From: Rhizobium sp. ACO-34A | Lineage (GTDB): Bacteria > Pseudomonadota > Alphaproteobacteria > Rhizobiales > Rhizobiaceae | Length of the DNA stretch: 64,000 nt | Direction: 5' to 3' | Assembly (NCBI GenBank): GCA_002600635.1 | Contig: CP021373.1 | Coordinates: 248,001 to 312,000 of the forward strand | Shown here: one piece after another, positions 1 to 7,916 of the stretch | Numbering within the stretch: position 1 is the stretch's first letter | How the letters are laid out: every line of letters starts with the position of its first letter | The notes under the pieces: generated by a model | Seen by the model: the letters and a program-made list of their open reading frames with translations, nothing else | Databases searched by the model: none | Told to the model about the DNA's origin: nothing | Made by a program: the position numbers and the translations under genes

Positions 1-584
1 CGCACGATGTCATGCATCAGCACGGTGCAGGCGCGCGCCGTGAGCCGGTTGCCCTTCGAATGCGCCCGCGCCTGATAGGAACAGCCATAAGGGCTGTCCT
101 CATAAGTGGCGTGGAGGACATTGATGCCCCGGAACTCCGGCCGGTCGAGGCTTGTCAGCCAGTCCTGCACCGCATGGCGCTGGCGGAGCCAGTCGGCAAG
201 GCCTGCGTCATCCAGACAGGGGCCATCGAACGCACCCGTCAGCCGGCCCATCAGGAATGCCGTGGCTTCGTTGGAAGATAATTCGATCATGGCGCGGGCG
301 GCGCGCCGGTCCTCGTCGTCAGGCTGAAAGCGCCCCATGGCCTCGAAGGCCGTGAAGGCGTAAAGACAGAAGAGCTTCATCACGCTTGCGGGATAGACCG
401 GCACGTCGTCCCGGTACCCGAAGAACGCGGTGTCCAGGAGTGGCCCGCAACCGCTTCCGCGCAGCGGCCGGTCATGGATGGCAAGCGCCAGCCCAATGGC
501 ATCCGGCCCAAGCTTGCCGGCGCTGCGCTCGCCCGCAAGGTCGATGATCCCGTTTCGAAGTGCGTCGAATTCTGCCGCGTTCAC
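1..584 (-). CDS. Class A beta-lactamase-like serine hydrolase (3' end outside window)
   Basis: Read on the minus strand from a GTG that directly follows an in-frame TGA two codons upstream, giving about 194 residues before the window edge. It carries an S-x-x-K motif (PASVMKLF) near residue 65 and an S-S-N triad-like motif (ELSSNEA) further on, as in the class A beta-lactamase/PF13354 fold. No secretion signal is seen at the N-terminus, so it may be a cytoplasmic serine hydrolase rather than a periplasmic resistance enzyme. It is divergent from a LysR gene, recalling an ampR-ampC layout, but that LysR does not look like a specific AmpR. The C-terminal part, where a K-T-G motif would lie, is not visible. 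Confidence 0.7.
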   Translation of the reverse strand, partial: MNAAEFDALRNGIIDLAGERSAGKLGPDAIGLALAIHDRPLRGSGCGPLLDTAFFGYRDDVPVYPASVMKLFCLYAFTAFEAMGRFQPDDEDRRAARAMIELSSNEATAFLMGRLTGAFDGPCLDDAGLADWLRQRHAVQDWLTSLDRPEFRGINVLHATYEDSPYGCSYQARAHSKGNRLTARACTVLMHDIV

Positions 585-772
585 GTATCAATCCGAATGG
601 TCGTCCGCCATCCCGAACGCGGCTGTCAACCGGCCCGGGTGAATGGGAATGTCATGATCTACATGCATGAAGCTTAGGCGCGATCCCTGCGCCTCGATAC
701 GAAAAATGCGCTGCAAGTTCATTCATTGATGATATGAAGTTGTGACGCGTGGACACGAGCCGGGGGTATTTC

Positions 773-1693
773 ATGGGCGATCTCAATCTGCGGCAGATCG
801 AGGTCTTCAGGGCCACGATGAAGTTCGGGACGGTGACGGCGGCTGCCGCCGCACTCGCCTCGTCGCAGCCGACCATCACCCGCGAGCTCAGGCGTCTCGA
901 GGATACGGTGGGCTTCTCGCTGTTCGAACGTCGGCGTCAGCGGCTTCATCCGACCGCCCGGGCGCTGAAGCTCTATCACGAGGTGCAGGCTTCCTTCATC
1001 GGGCTCGACCGCATCAATGTCTGCGTCGACGGATTGCGCGGCTCCTATGACGAGATCCTCTACATCGCCACCCTGCCCGCCTTCGCCCAGAACCTTCTGC
1101 CCGAGGCTCTGCGGCGGCTGATGACCCGCCACCCGCATGTCTCGGTACGCATCGACACCTCCGACCCGCGCGACCAGTCGCCGATTTCCGGTTTCAACTT
1201 CGATATCGGCCTGATCGAGGGAAGCTATGGTTCCGAGAGCGCCGATGTCCTGACGGTCGGCAGTTTCGATCAGGTCTGCGTGATCCCTGCCGGCCATGCG
1301 CTGGCGGAAAAGAAGGTTCTGGTTCCCGAGGATTTCCACGATGTCGACTTCATCTCTCTCGGGGATAACGATCCCTTCCGCATGCAGATCGACCGGATGT
1401 TCGACGAAGCCGGGGTGACGCGAAAGATGTCGATCAGCACCCAATCGGCAAACGCCGTCTGCGAAATGGTCGCCTGCGGGCTGGGGGTCGCGATCATCAA
1501 CCCGCTCACCGCCCTGTCCTATCGTGACAAGCCCATCGTGCTCAGAAAGCTGTCCCGCTCGATCCGCTTCCTCGTTTCGGCGCTGCGGCCGGCAAACCGG
1601 CCCGTGGTCAACAGCGGCGAGAGCCTCGTGCAATATCTGACGGCCGTCTGCGGCGAGCGGGCGCGTCTGCTGGAAAGCATTCTGGAGAAATAG
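773..1693 (+). CDS. LysR-family transcriptional regulator
   Basis: A 306-residue LysR regulator with an N-terminal winged helix-turn-helix (LNLRQIEVFRATMKFG onward; TVTAAAAALASSQPTITREL) and a periplasmic-binding-like effector domain from about residue 90. The ATG at 773 is preferred over the GTG at 749 because a GGGGG run lies 6-7 bases upstream and the protein then starts at the usual LysR distance from the helix-turn-helix. The N-terminal style resembles the opine/amino-acid-responsive LysR clade. It is transcribed away from the beta-lactamase-like gene, which is its most likely local target. The effector is unknown. Confidence 0.88.
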   Translation: MGDLNLRQIEVFRATMKFGTVTAAAAALASSQPTITRELRRLEDTVGFSLFERRRQRLHPTARALKLYHEVQASFIGLDRINVCVDGLRGSYDEILYIATLPAFAQNLLPEALRRLMTRHPHVSVRIDTSDPRDQSPISGFNFDIGLIEGSYGSESADVLTVGSFDQVCVIPAGHALAEKKVLVPEDFHDVDFISLGDNDPFRMQIDRMFDEAGVTRKMSISTQSANAVCEMVACGLGVAIINPLTALSYRDKPIVLRKLSRSIRFLVSALRPANRPVVNSGESLVQYLTAVCGERARLLESILEK

Positions 1694-1696
1694 CGT

Positions 1697-2092
1697 TCAA
1701 TTGGTACCGGCCGGCTTCTTGCCGGAGGGTGTGCCGTCGGGGTTCATGCCGTAGTGGCGGTAGAGCGCCTGTTCGTCGGCGGCAAGCTGGGCATCCATGC
1801 GCGCATCGGCGCTTTTCGCCCAGGCGTTGCGGGCCGCAAGCGCGACCGGCGCCTTGGCGAAACTGGAGAGCCCGGTGGGATCGGCCGAAGCCGCAAGGCT
1901 TGTCGCCCCTTGCGCTGCGCCGAACGCCGTCGCCTCGGCGTTTAGCTGCTTTTCCAATGCCCTCGTCTTGTCCGAGAATTGCGCTCCCTCGAAATTGGAG
2001 GGAGGACTCTGGCAGGCCGCCAGCACCAACACTGCGAGAACCGCAATGACAACGCGAATGATGTTGGGGCTGACGTAATCGTTCCAATCCAT
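1697..2092 (-). CDS. Small predicted lipoprotein
   Basis: Encodes 131 residues with an N-terminal hydrophobic segment (IIRVVIAVLAVLVLAAC) ending in a lipobox (L-A-A-C), so it is predicted to be lipid-anchored to the envelope. The remainder is Ala-rich and charged with no recognised domain. An AGG-rich Shine-Dalgarno-like run (GGAGG) lies about 14 bases upstream of the ATG, a little far. It ends 3 bases from the end of the convergent LysR gene. It sits in the same orientation as the next lipoprotein and DoxX genes. Function unknown. Confidence 0.7.
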   Translation of the reverse strand: MDWNDYVSPNIIRVVIAVLAVLVLAACQSPPSNFEGAQFSDKTRALEKQLNAEATAFGAAQGATSLAASADPTGLSSFAKAPVALAARNAWAKSADARMDAQLAADEQALYRHYGMNPDGTPSGKKPAGTN

Positions 2093-2211
2093 GCTCTGAA
2101 TGGATACCTCCGGCTCTGTGGTCTGACGGGCTTTGATGCATTCCGGAACGTGTCCGGTGAGCGGTGCCTCAGACGTGCTTCATCTCTTTGCATTTCAAAG
2201 AATTTTCGATG

Positions 2212-2230
2212 CGAAACCGGCGCGGTTTCG
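2212..2230 (-). terminator. Perfect 8-bp hairpin between two lipoprotein genes
   Basis: CGAAACCG-GCG-CGGTTTCG forms a perfect 8-bp stem with a 3-base loop just downstream of the minus-strand lipoprotein that ends at 2243. No clear U-run follows, so it may be a weak terminator or an mRNA-end stabilising hairpin. Confidence 0.35.
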
Positions 2231-2242
2231 GCCTGAAACGCT

Positions 2243-2608
2243 CTAGTAACAGGCGACGCTGTATTGCGCGTTCTGGACTGCCATGCCGCTTACCGGCCCC
2301 ATGGCGCGGGCGGCCATCGCGCCGCCCGGTCCGGCGAGGCTGACGCCGGCCAAGGCGGTTCTCGTTGCCATGGCCGTTGCCTGCGTCGCCCGCCCATGCG
2401 CCTGGATCTTGTTCAGGCATTCCTGCGCCGAGGCATAGCCCCGGGCGCGTTCGGCATCTTCCGCGGTTGCGCCGGGACGGCTGGCCGCCAGCTCGGCGGA
2501 TGCCTGCCGGCTGGCCATGTCGGCGCGAAGCGTGTTCATTCGCGCGTCGCTACTGCAGCCGGCGGCAAGCAGGCACAGCGCGCCCGCGAAAAGAAGTCCT
2601 GTACGCAT
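2243..2608 (-). CDS. Small predicted lipoprotein
   Basis: About 121 residues starting MRTGLLFAGALCLLAAGCSS, a short lipoprotein signal peptide with lipobox L-A-A-G-C. The ATG at 2608 is chosen over one four codons upstream (2620) because it starts the signal peptide cleanly; the AGGG run sits between the two candidates' optimal distances, so this is uncertain. The mature part has a predicted helical, Ala-rich segment and two later cysteines (one in ECLNKI, one near the end in VACY) that could form a disulfide. No known domain recognised. A perfect hairpin lies downstream. Confidence 0.65.
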   Translation of the reverse strand: MRTGLLFAGALCLLAAGCSSDARMNTLRADMASRQASAELAASRPGATAEDAERARGYASAQECLNKIQAHGRATQATAMATRTALAGVSLAGPGGAMAARAMGPVSGMAVQNAQYSVACY

Positions 2609-2731
2609 GATCGATGGCATCCCTGTTCATGATGCTGTTCTGGATATCCGGGGATTTTCGCCCGAGTGGGCAGGCAGGATCTCCCGACGAAACGAAGCCC
2701 TGCCAGCGCCGATGCCGGCCGTCCGGTCCGT

Positions 2732-3199
2732 TCACTTGCGCCTCCTGATCGCGGATGCGTGACTGACGACCAGCAGCGCGCCGATGACGGTGATGTGCTC
2801 CATCACCACATGGAACTCGATGGTGCGGAAGGGCTCTTCCATATCCCAGAAGTTATGGGCAATCGGGATGGTGAGCGCGGTGAACACGGCGAGAGCGCCC
2901 GCGCCCACCCAGGCCCAGCGGTTGATGATGACCAGCAGCGAGCCGCCGAGCAGCGTGACGACGGTCGCGACGTAGTAGAGAAGCTCCGGCTGCAGGCCGA
3001 AATGCCGCATCTCGCCGATTCCGGTTTCGTAGTCGATGAGCTTGGCGAGCCCGCTCGACCAGAACATGAAGGTCAGCACGACCCGGGCCAGCACGCGGAA
3101 GCGGCTTGAGCGCAGGACCGTATCGACGACATAGGGGATGCCGATGACCGGCGGGGATGCCTTGCGCGGTTCCGCGCCATTCAGGATGTCAGTGCTCAT
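2732..3199 (-). CDS. DoxX family membrane protein
   Basis: A 155-residue integral membrane protein with about four hydrophobic segments. The first (VLTFMFWSSGLAKL) carries the conserved F-x-x-x-G-x-x-K signature of DoxX/DoxD-like proteins. A good ribosome site (AAGGAAA) lies 7-8 bases before the ATG. DoxX-like proteins are linked to redox and thiol stress or electron transfer in the membrane, but the substrate cannot be told here. It lies downstream of the autotransporter on the same strand, separated by a strong hairpin, so probably a separate transcript. Confidence 0.8.
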   Translation of the reverse strand: MSTDILNGAEPRKASPPVIGIPYVVDTVLRSSRFRVLARVVLTFMFWSSGLAKLIDYETGIGEMRHFGLQPELLYYVATVVTLLGGSLLVIINRWAWVGAGALAVFTALTIPIAHNFWDMEEPFRTIEFHVVMEHITVIGALLVVSHASAIRRRK

Positions 3200-3235
3200 G
3201 GGATATTTCCTTGTTTTTTCATGGTTGTAGAGTGA

Positions 3236-3284
3236 CCGATGCAGCCCCCGGCCGCGCCTCGTGCGGGGCCAAGGGCTGCATCGG
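3236..3284 (-). terminator. 12-bp perfect stem hairpin after autotransporter gene
   Basis: CCGATGCAGCCC (3236-3247) and GGGCTGCATCGG (3273-3284) are perfectly complementary, with further GGCC pairing inside the loop. It lies 18 bases beyond the autotransporter stop codon. No long U-run follows on either strand, so either a stem-driven terminator or an RNA-stabilising 3' structure. Confidence 0.5.
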
Positions 3285-3301
3285 CCTGCAATCGCCCGGC
3301 C

Positions 3302-6007
3302 TCAGAACTTGAGGTTGAAGTTCGCCTTGACCGACTGATCGGAGGTGTCGGAGCTGAACTGGCCGTCATAGGTGAGGCCGAGCGTTGCGTTTGCCGTCAG
3401 TGCGTAATCGAGGCCCGCTTCGATCAATGCGGCATTGCGGGAGAGAGGCGCGCCGCTGATCGAGAAGGCATCGCCGCCGCCGGCAAAGCGCATGGTGGTT
3501 TCCGGTGTCACGTCGCCGAAGGCATGCCGCCAGCCGGCCATGCCCCTTGCTGTGACGACACTGCCGCCAAGGTCGAAAGTGGTGGAGGCGCGCAGGCCGA
3601 GCGTCGTGAAGGTGGCGTCCGAATTCGTACCGTGGCCGGTCAGCGCCGCCGCTCCGCCCTCTTCGGTGAAGCCGTTGGTGTGAACATTCGCATAAGCCAG
3701 ATTTGCGAAGGGCTCGAACCGGGCGGCACCCGCCGTGATACCATAGCCGAGTTCACCGAAGACCTGCGACGTGCCGGCGGAGTAGCTCTCCTTGAGGTGG
3801 TCGCTGAAACCGGAGAACGACACGTTCCGCTTGGTCGAGACATCATGCCAGCTATAGCTCGCGCCGCTGCGGAGCGTGAGGTTGCCCCAGTTCGCGCCGC
3901 CATAGAGGCCGATATGATAGTTGCCGCTCGTCCCGTTGGAATCCCGGTCGTCCGCATCGAGGCTGGTATTGCTGTAGCCGGCAACGGCACCGAAGCGCCA
4001 GGTGTCGAAAAGCGGGGCATCCGCGCCGACGAAGAAGCCGCCGGTCGAGCGCTGGAGACGGGCGGCATTGCCGTCGCCATCCATATGACCCCAGGAGCCG
4101 AAGCCCTGTCCCCAGACGGCGAGGCGGTCGGGCGGTGTCGGCGCAGTGAGCGGCTTGCCGTTTTCGTAAGTAGTGGATGCGCCGGCTCCTTCGAAGGCCG
4201 AGCGAAGGCGGTCGTTGACGGCATTGCGCAGGAAGCGGCTGTCCTCGAGCATCGCCGCGCGCGCCGAGGAGTGGATTTCGCCCGAAAGATGGTCGAAAGC
4301 GCCGCGGGCCTGATCGGCCGAGAGGTTCAGCACCCTGTCGTGGATGGCATTGCCGGAGCCGAGGCTCTCGACGCCTCGACCGGCGGCAATCTGGTTGCGG
4401 GTTTCGCCGACATTCTGGAACTCGACGCTGTTGCGCGTCATCGTCAGGTAGACATTGTTGGCGTCGTAGCTGAGCGAGGGATTGAGGAAGGCAAGGTCCG
4501 ACGTCACGCCTTCCGTGAAGCTCCCGGTCAGGCCGCCGTCGGCGGTAAGGATGGTGTAGGTCGTGGCCGGCGAATAATTTCCGGTGCCCGCCAGCACGTT
4601 CACCGCGCCGCCGTTGATCGCCGCCGAACCCGTGGCGAGGATCTGGTCGGATTGCCCCTCGGCATCGACTTCGACCTCATAGATCGAGCCGGCATAAAAG
4701 GTGATGTTGCCTGCGACGTTCAGCGTGCCGATCGAGTTGCCGGGCGCAATGGTGCCGGCGACGGTGGTGTCGCCCACCGTGCCGATGCCTTGCAGCCGGC
4801 CGGTTTCCCAGACGTCCATCGTGCCGCCGAGCGTGTTGTTGACCGCAAGCGTACCGTTCTCGACCGTGGTAGTTCCTGTGAAGGCGGTGGAATAACCGGT
4901 GAGTTCCGTCTTGCCGGAGCCTGCCTGGCGCAGCCTGCCATCGCCGCTGATGACGCCGTCGAGGGTCAGGTCGTTCGAGCGGTTGAAGATCAGCGACCCT
5001 TGATTGACCACATTGCCCCTGATCGAGCCGGTTTCGCCGCCATTGCCGAGGCTGACGATTGCTTCGTTGGCGATCACCGTTCCGCCCCGGTACTGGTTGT
5101 TGGCCGTGAGCGTGAAGCCGCCGTTCAGGAAGTGCGTCGCGCCCGTGCCGCTGATGACGCCATTGTAAGTGAGATCATTGTCCCGGTTGAACATCAGCGC
5201 GCCGTTATTGATGACGTTGCCGACGACCGAGCCGGTTGTTCCGCCTTCACCGAGCCTCAATATCGCCGCGCTTTCGATGACGGTCCGGCCGAGATAGGTG
5301 TTGTCGGCCGTGAAGGTGAAATCGCCACCGATGATGCTCACCATGCCGGTGCCGGAGATCGTTCCTCCGAAGGTCGCTTCATCGGAACGGTGGAAGGCAA
5401 GGATGCTGTTGTTGAGGACATCTCCCTCGATCGCACCGCCCGTGCCGCCATCCCCGATCTGGAGAGTGCCTCCTCGGATTTCCGTTCCGCCCCAATAGGT
5501 GCTCTCGCCCGCGAGGATGAGCTTGCCGTAATCGGTCTTGATCAGCCTGCCCGCGCCATCCAGCTTGTTGGTGATGGTTGCAACATAATCGACGCCTGCC
5601 AGCGTCCCGTCGCCGACGCGAATGATCGCGTCTCCGGCGACCAGATCGAGCATGTTGCCGGTCACCACGTAGCCGCTCGTGGTAAACTCCATGCCCGTCG
5701 CCTGCACCTGCCCGGTGCCGGTATCGACCACGACCCTGCCGGCTGTTCCGCCGAATATCGCGTAGCGGGGAATGGTGCCGATGGCCGCATTTTCGCTGCC
5801 TGTCTCATCGGTGAAGGCGCGTCCGCCGCTTCTCCAGCGGCCGTTTCCGCCGTCGATCTGGCCGTTATCCCAGTTCTCGCTGTCGTCGCCGTCCCAGTAG
5901 ATCCGTCCGCCATATCCCGGATCAGCCGCGGCCGCGCTGAATTCGAACGGGGTGGCGACCGGCCCGGCCAGCGCGATGATCGACGCCCCGGCCAGCAGCA
6001 GCCTCAT
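3302..6007 (-). CDS. Type V autotransporter with passenger beta-repeats and C-terminal barrel
   Basis: A 901-residue outer-membrane/secreted protein. The chosen ATG gives a short Sec signal (MRLLLAGASIIALAG onward). The passenger (about residues 30-600) is Gly/Asn/Thr-rich and holds three clear copies of a ~68-residue unit, each starting LxxGxGGxxG, containing NVxNxGxLxFxRxxD and xGxISGxG, typical of autotransporter-associated beta-strand (PATR) repeats. The last ~280 residues (from AVWGQGFGSWG) form the autotransporter barrel, ending in NFNLKF with the terminal Phe expected for Bam insertion. No protease or lipase motif is visible in the passenger, so an adhesin-like role is more likely than an enzyme. 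An in-frame extension upstream to 6295 exists but would bury the signal peptide. Divergent from a MarR-type regulator. Confidence 0.88.
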   Translation of the reverse strand: MRLLLAGASIIALAGPVATPFEFSAAAADPGYGGRIYWDGDDSENWDNGQIDGGNGRWRSGGRAFTDETGSENAAIGTIPRYAIFGGTAGRVVVDTGTGQVQATGMEFTTSGYVVTGNMLDLVAGDAIIRVGDGTLAGVDYVATITNKLDGAGRLIKTDYGKLILAGESTYWGGTEIRGGTLQIGDGGTGGAIEGDVLNNSILAFHRSDEATFGGTISGTGMVSIIGGDFTFTADNTYLGRTVIESAAILRLGEGGTTGSVVGNVINNGALMFNRDNDLTYNGVISGTGATHFLNGGFTLTANNQYRGGTVIANEAIVSLGNGGETGSIRGNVVNQGSLIFNRSNDLTLDGVISGDGRLRQAGSGKTELTGYSTAFTGTTTVENGTLAVNNTLGGTMDVWETGRLQGIGTVGDTTVAGTIAPGNSIGTLNVAGNITFYAGSIYEVEVDAEGQSDQILATGSAAINGGAVNVLAGTGNYSPATTYTILTADGGLTGSFTEGVTSDLAFLNPSLSYDANNVYLTMTRNSVEFQNVGETRNQIAAGRGVESLGSGNAIHDRVLNLSADQARGAFDHLSGEIHSSARAAMLEDSRFLRNAVNDRLRSAFEGAGASTTYENGKPLTAPTPPDRLAVWGQGFGSWGHMDGDGNAARLQRSTGGFFVGADAPLFDTWRFGAVAGYSNTSLDADDRDSNGTSGNYHIGLYGGANWGNLTLRSGASYSWHDVSTKRNVSFSGFSDHLKESYSAGTSQVFGELGYGITAGAARFEPFANLAYANVHTNGFTEEGGAAALTGHGTNSDATFTTLGLRASTTFDLGGSVVTARGMAGWRHAFGDVTPETTMRFAGGGDAFSISGAPLSRNAALIEAGLDYALTANATLGLTYDGQFSSDTSDQSVKANFNLKF

Positions 6008-6501
6008 ATGTCGAAGATGCGCACCGATTTCCGGTCCGGAAATATTCAAAGCCTTGCCCTGCAATTCATTGCTCCCGTTTTGTCCGGCAGCAGACAAAGC
6101 TGTGCCGGCGACGGGCGCGCGAAGCGCCCGAAGGATGAAAAAACCGTTCTTTTTGCTTGGAGCCCCGTTGTCGCAGCCAGGCGAAACGCTGGCCGCGATA
6201 CACGGCCCTGATATCCGGACCACCGCGAAATCTGCGCGAACCGGGACTACCCGAGCGGAGGTATAGCGATCCCCGGCCCCGAGCCGAAGTGGCAATTAGC
6301 TACAATTCTTCTGCTATTTTTTCGGGGCCGGATCGGACCCAGTATGTCGCGGCCGCAATGCTTGCGGCGCGATGGAAGTACATGGACGCCCTCCGTATAG
6401 CCACGTGAAAATCATGCCGGTCCATGGCTTCACTATCGCGCAATAATTCTATATGTATATTGCATGCATAGAAATGACGTATTTCAATAAAAGGGTAGTT
6501 C
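6008..6501. other. Divergent promoter region between autotransporter and MarR genes
   Basis: 494 bases without a convincing gene. The half nearest the MarR gene is markedly AT-rich compared with flanking coding DNA and contains an inverted repeat TTCTAT-N15-ATAGAA (6447-6473) close to the MarR start, plus a TGCATGCA core inside it. The half nearest the autotransporter is GC-rich leader-like sequence open in the autotransporter frame. Confidence 0.45.
6447..6473. promoter_or_regulatory. Candidate MarR operator (inverted repeat)
   Basis: TTCTAT (6447-6452) and ATAGAA (6468-6473) form an inverted repeat spaced by 15 bases in an AT-rich tract about 30 bases upstream of the MarR start. Position suits autoregulation; binding is inferred. 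Confidence 0.35.
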
Positions 6502-7014
6502 ATGACCGGTAAGACGCCAGAAAGACAGCCGGAAAAGCCATTTGACGAACCGCTGGTTCTCGATTTGCACTCGGAAGTCGCTCTCGATGCGGAGCAGCGT
6601 GCTTCGTTGGCCTCGGATGTGTCGTGGCTCGAATATCGCGCCGAATTTCGCAAGAAGATGATCAGGGACGGTTTTCTCAAGCATCCCTGGCGCAGTATAT
6701 TTGAAGCCGACATGATCTTCACCCTGATCGGGCACAAATGGCTTCAGGGGGAAGTCATGACGGTGAAGGAAGTCGCCACCTATTTCGAGATCTTCACCAG
6801 CGATGTGACGATCACCCGCCATATCGACGACATGGTCGCCTCCGGCACGCTCATCCGCAGACCCGATCCCCGGGATCGGCGGCGTCTGCACCTGATCCCG
6901 ACGCAGCGGCTTTTCGAGATCGGTCGGATTTTTCTGGAAGCGCGCAAGGCAATCGCCCGCCGCCACGGCTTCGTCTACGACCCCGAACGCACCCGGGCGG
7001 AATCCGGTCTCTGA
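6502..7014 (+). CDS. MarR-type winged-helix transcriptional regulator
   Basis: 170 residues. The centre (about residues 60-140) carries a winged helix: a recognition region EVATYFEIFTSDVTITRHID followed by a wing RRPDPRDRRRLHL that closely fits MarR-family wings (D-x-R-D-x-R). A ~60-residue N-terminal extension is charged and unusual. A ribosome site AAAGGG precedes the ATG by about 7 bases. Divergent from the autotransporter, which is the likely target together with itself. The DRR wing and spacing support the family; ligand unknown. Confidence 0.8.
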   Translation: MTGKTPERQPEKPFDEPLVLDLHSEVALDAEQRASLASDVSWLEYRAEFRKKMIRDGFLKHPWRSIFEADMIFTLIGHKWLQGEVMTVKEVATYFEIFTSDVTITRHIDDMVASGTLIRRPDPRDRRRLHLIPTQRLFEIGRIFLEARKAIARRHGFVYDPERTRAESGL

Positions 7015-7137
7015 GGGGGCGTTCGAAGGGGCCTTTAACGGCGCGGCGGCCTCCCCGTATTGATGACAGACATCATGTTTGATGCTACGCATGTTGGTCA
7101 TCACGACGTCGTCAGCGGCAAGCCGGAGAAATTTGCG

Positions 7138-7737
7138 ATGAAGGTTACGCGGGAACAGATGGCGGAGAACCGGCTCCGCATTCTCGATTCGGCAGCCGAA
7201 CTCTTCCGTGCCAAGGGTTTCGAGGCGGTGACCGTCGCCGAGGTGATGAAGGCCGCCGGGCTGACCCATGGCGGCTTCTACGGCCATTTCTCCTCGAAAG
7301 ACGATCTGGTCGCCCAGACGCTGGCCCATAGCCTGAAGATCGACACGGAAGGCAAATCCAATCTTTCCTCCTGGATCGGCAGCTATCTCTCGCCGCGGCA
7401 TCGGGACGATCCCGGCCATGGTTGCCCGACGGCCGGCCTCGCGGCGGAAACCCGCCATCAAGGGCCTGCGGCTCAGGCCGCGATGACAGAAGGCGTCCGC
7501 GCTCAGATCGAGAGGATAAGCCAGGCGATGCCGGGCGCCGGCGAGGCCGAAAAACGCCGTGCGGCGATCGGGAGCTGGTCTGCCATGGTCGGCGCCGTGA
7601 TCCTTGCCCGCGCCATCGCCGATCCCGAACTTTCTGATGAAGTGCTCAAGGAAACCCACGCCTGGATCGACGCGGCCCTTGCCAGGGATGCCGTTCCGCG
7701 GGAGGCAAACACTCCTGCCGTTTCCGCTCATTCCTGA
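7138..7737 (+). CDS. TetR/AcrR family transcriptional regulator
   Basis: About 199 residues. The N-terminal HTH (RILDSAAELFRAKGFEAVTV, then AAGLTHGGFYGHFSSKDDL) is a textbook TetR DNA-binding domain. The ATG at 7138 is chosen because GGAG lies 9 bases upstream and the HTH then starts near residue 10; an upstream ATG at 7060 would add 26 residues with no domain support. The C-terminal part (residues ~75-190) resembles TetR_C ligand-binding domains of the LmrA/YxaF-like group. No divergent partner gene is adjacent, so its target is not evident; the flanking genes are a MarR regulator and prc. Confidence 0.85.
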   Translation: MKVTREQMAENRLRILDSAAELFRAKGFEAVTVAEVMKAAGLTHGGFYGHFSSKDDLVAQTLAHSLKIDTEGKSNLSSWIGSYLSPRHRDDPGHGCPTAGLAAETRHQGPAAQAAMTEGVRAQIERISQAMPGAGEAEKRRAAIGSWSAMVGAVILARAIADPELSDEVLKETHAWIDAALARDAVPREANTPAVSAHS

Positions 7738-7916
7738 GCGTCGTCTGGAAGGCGCCAACATGTCCACGGGAAGGCCGGATGTGGAGCGGCGGCGATCCTG
7801 AGCTGATAATATCACAGGTGTTGGAAACCCACTCCGGCGGGGTTCCTTTCCGATGCTTCGTCACACCTCGGAAATGACGGCTTGCCGACGGCATCTTCCA
7901 ATCGCCAGGTCCCGTG

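Noticed and set aside
3239..6211. A 990-codon open frame on the plus strand opposite the autotransporter gene.
   Set aside because: It is a high-GC antisense shadow: no family resemblance, no ribosome site, while the minus-strand frame has a signal peptide, repeats and a barrel.
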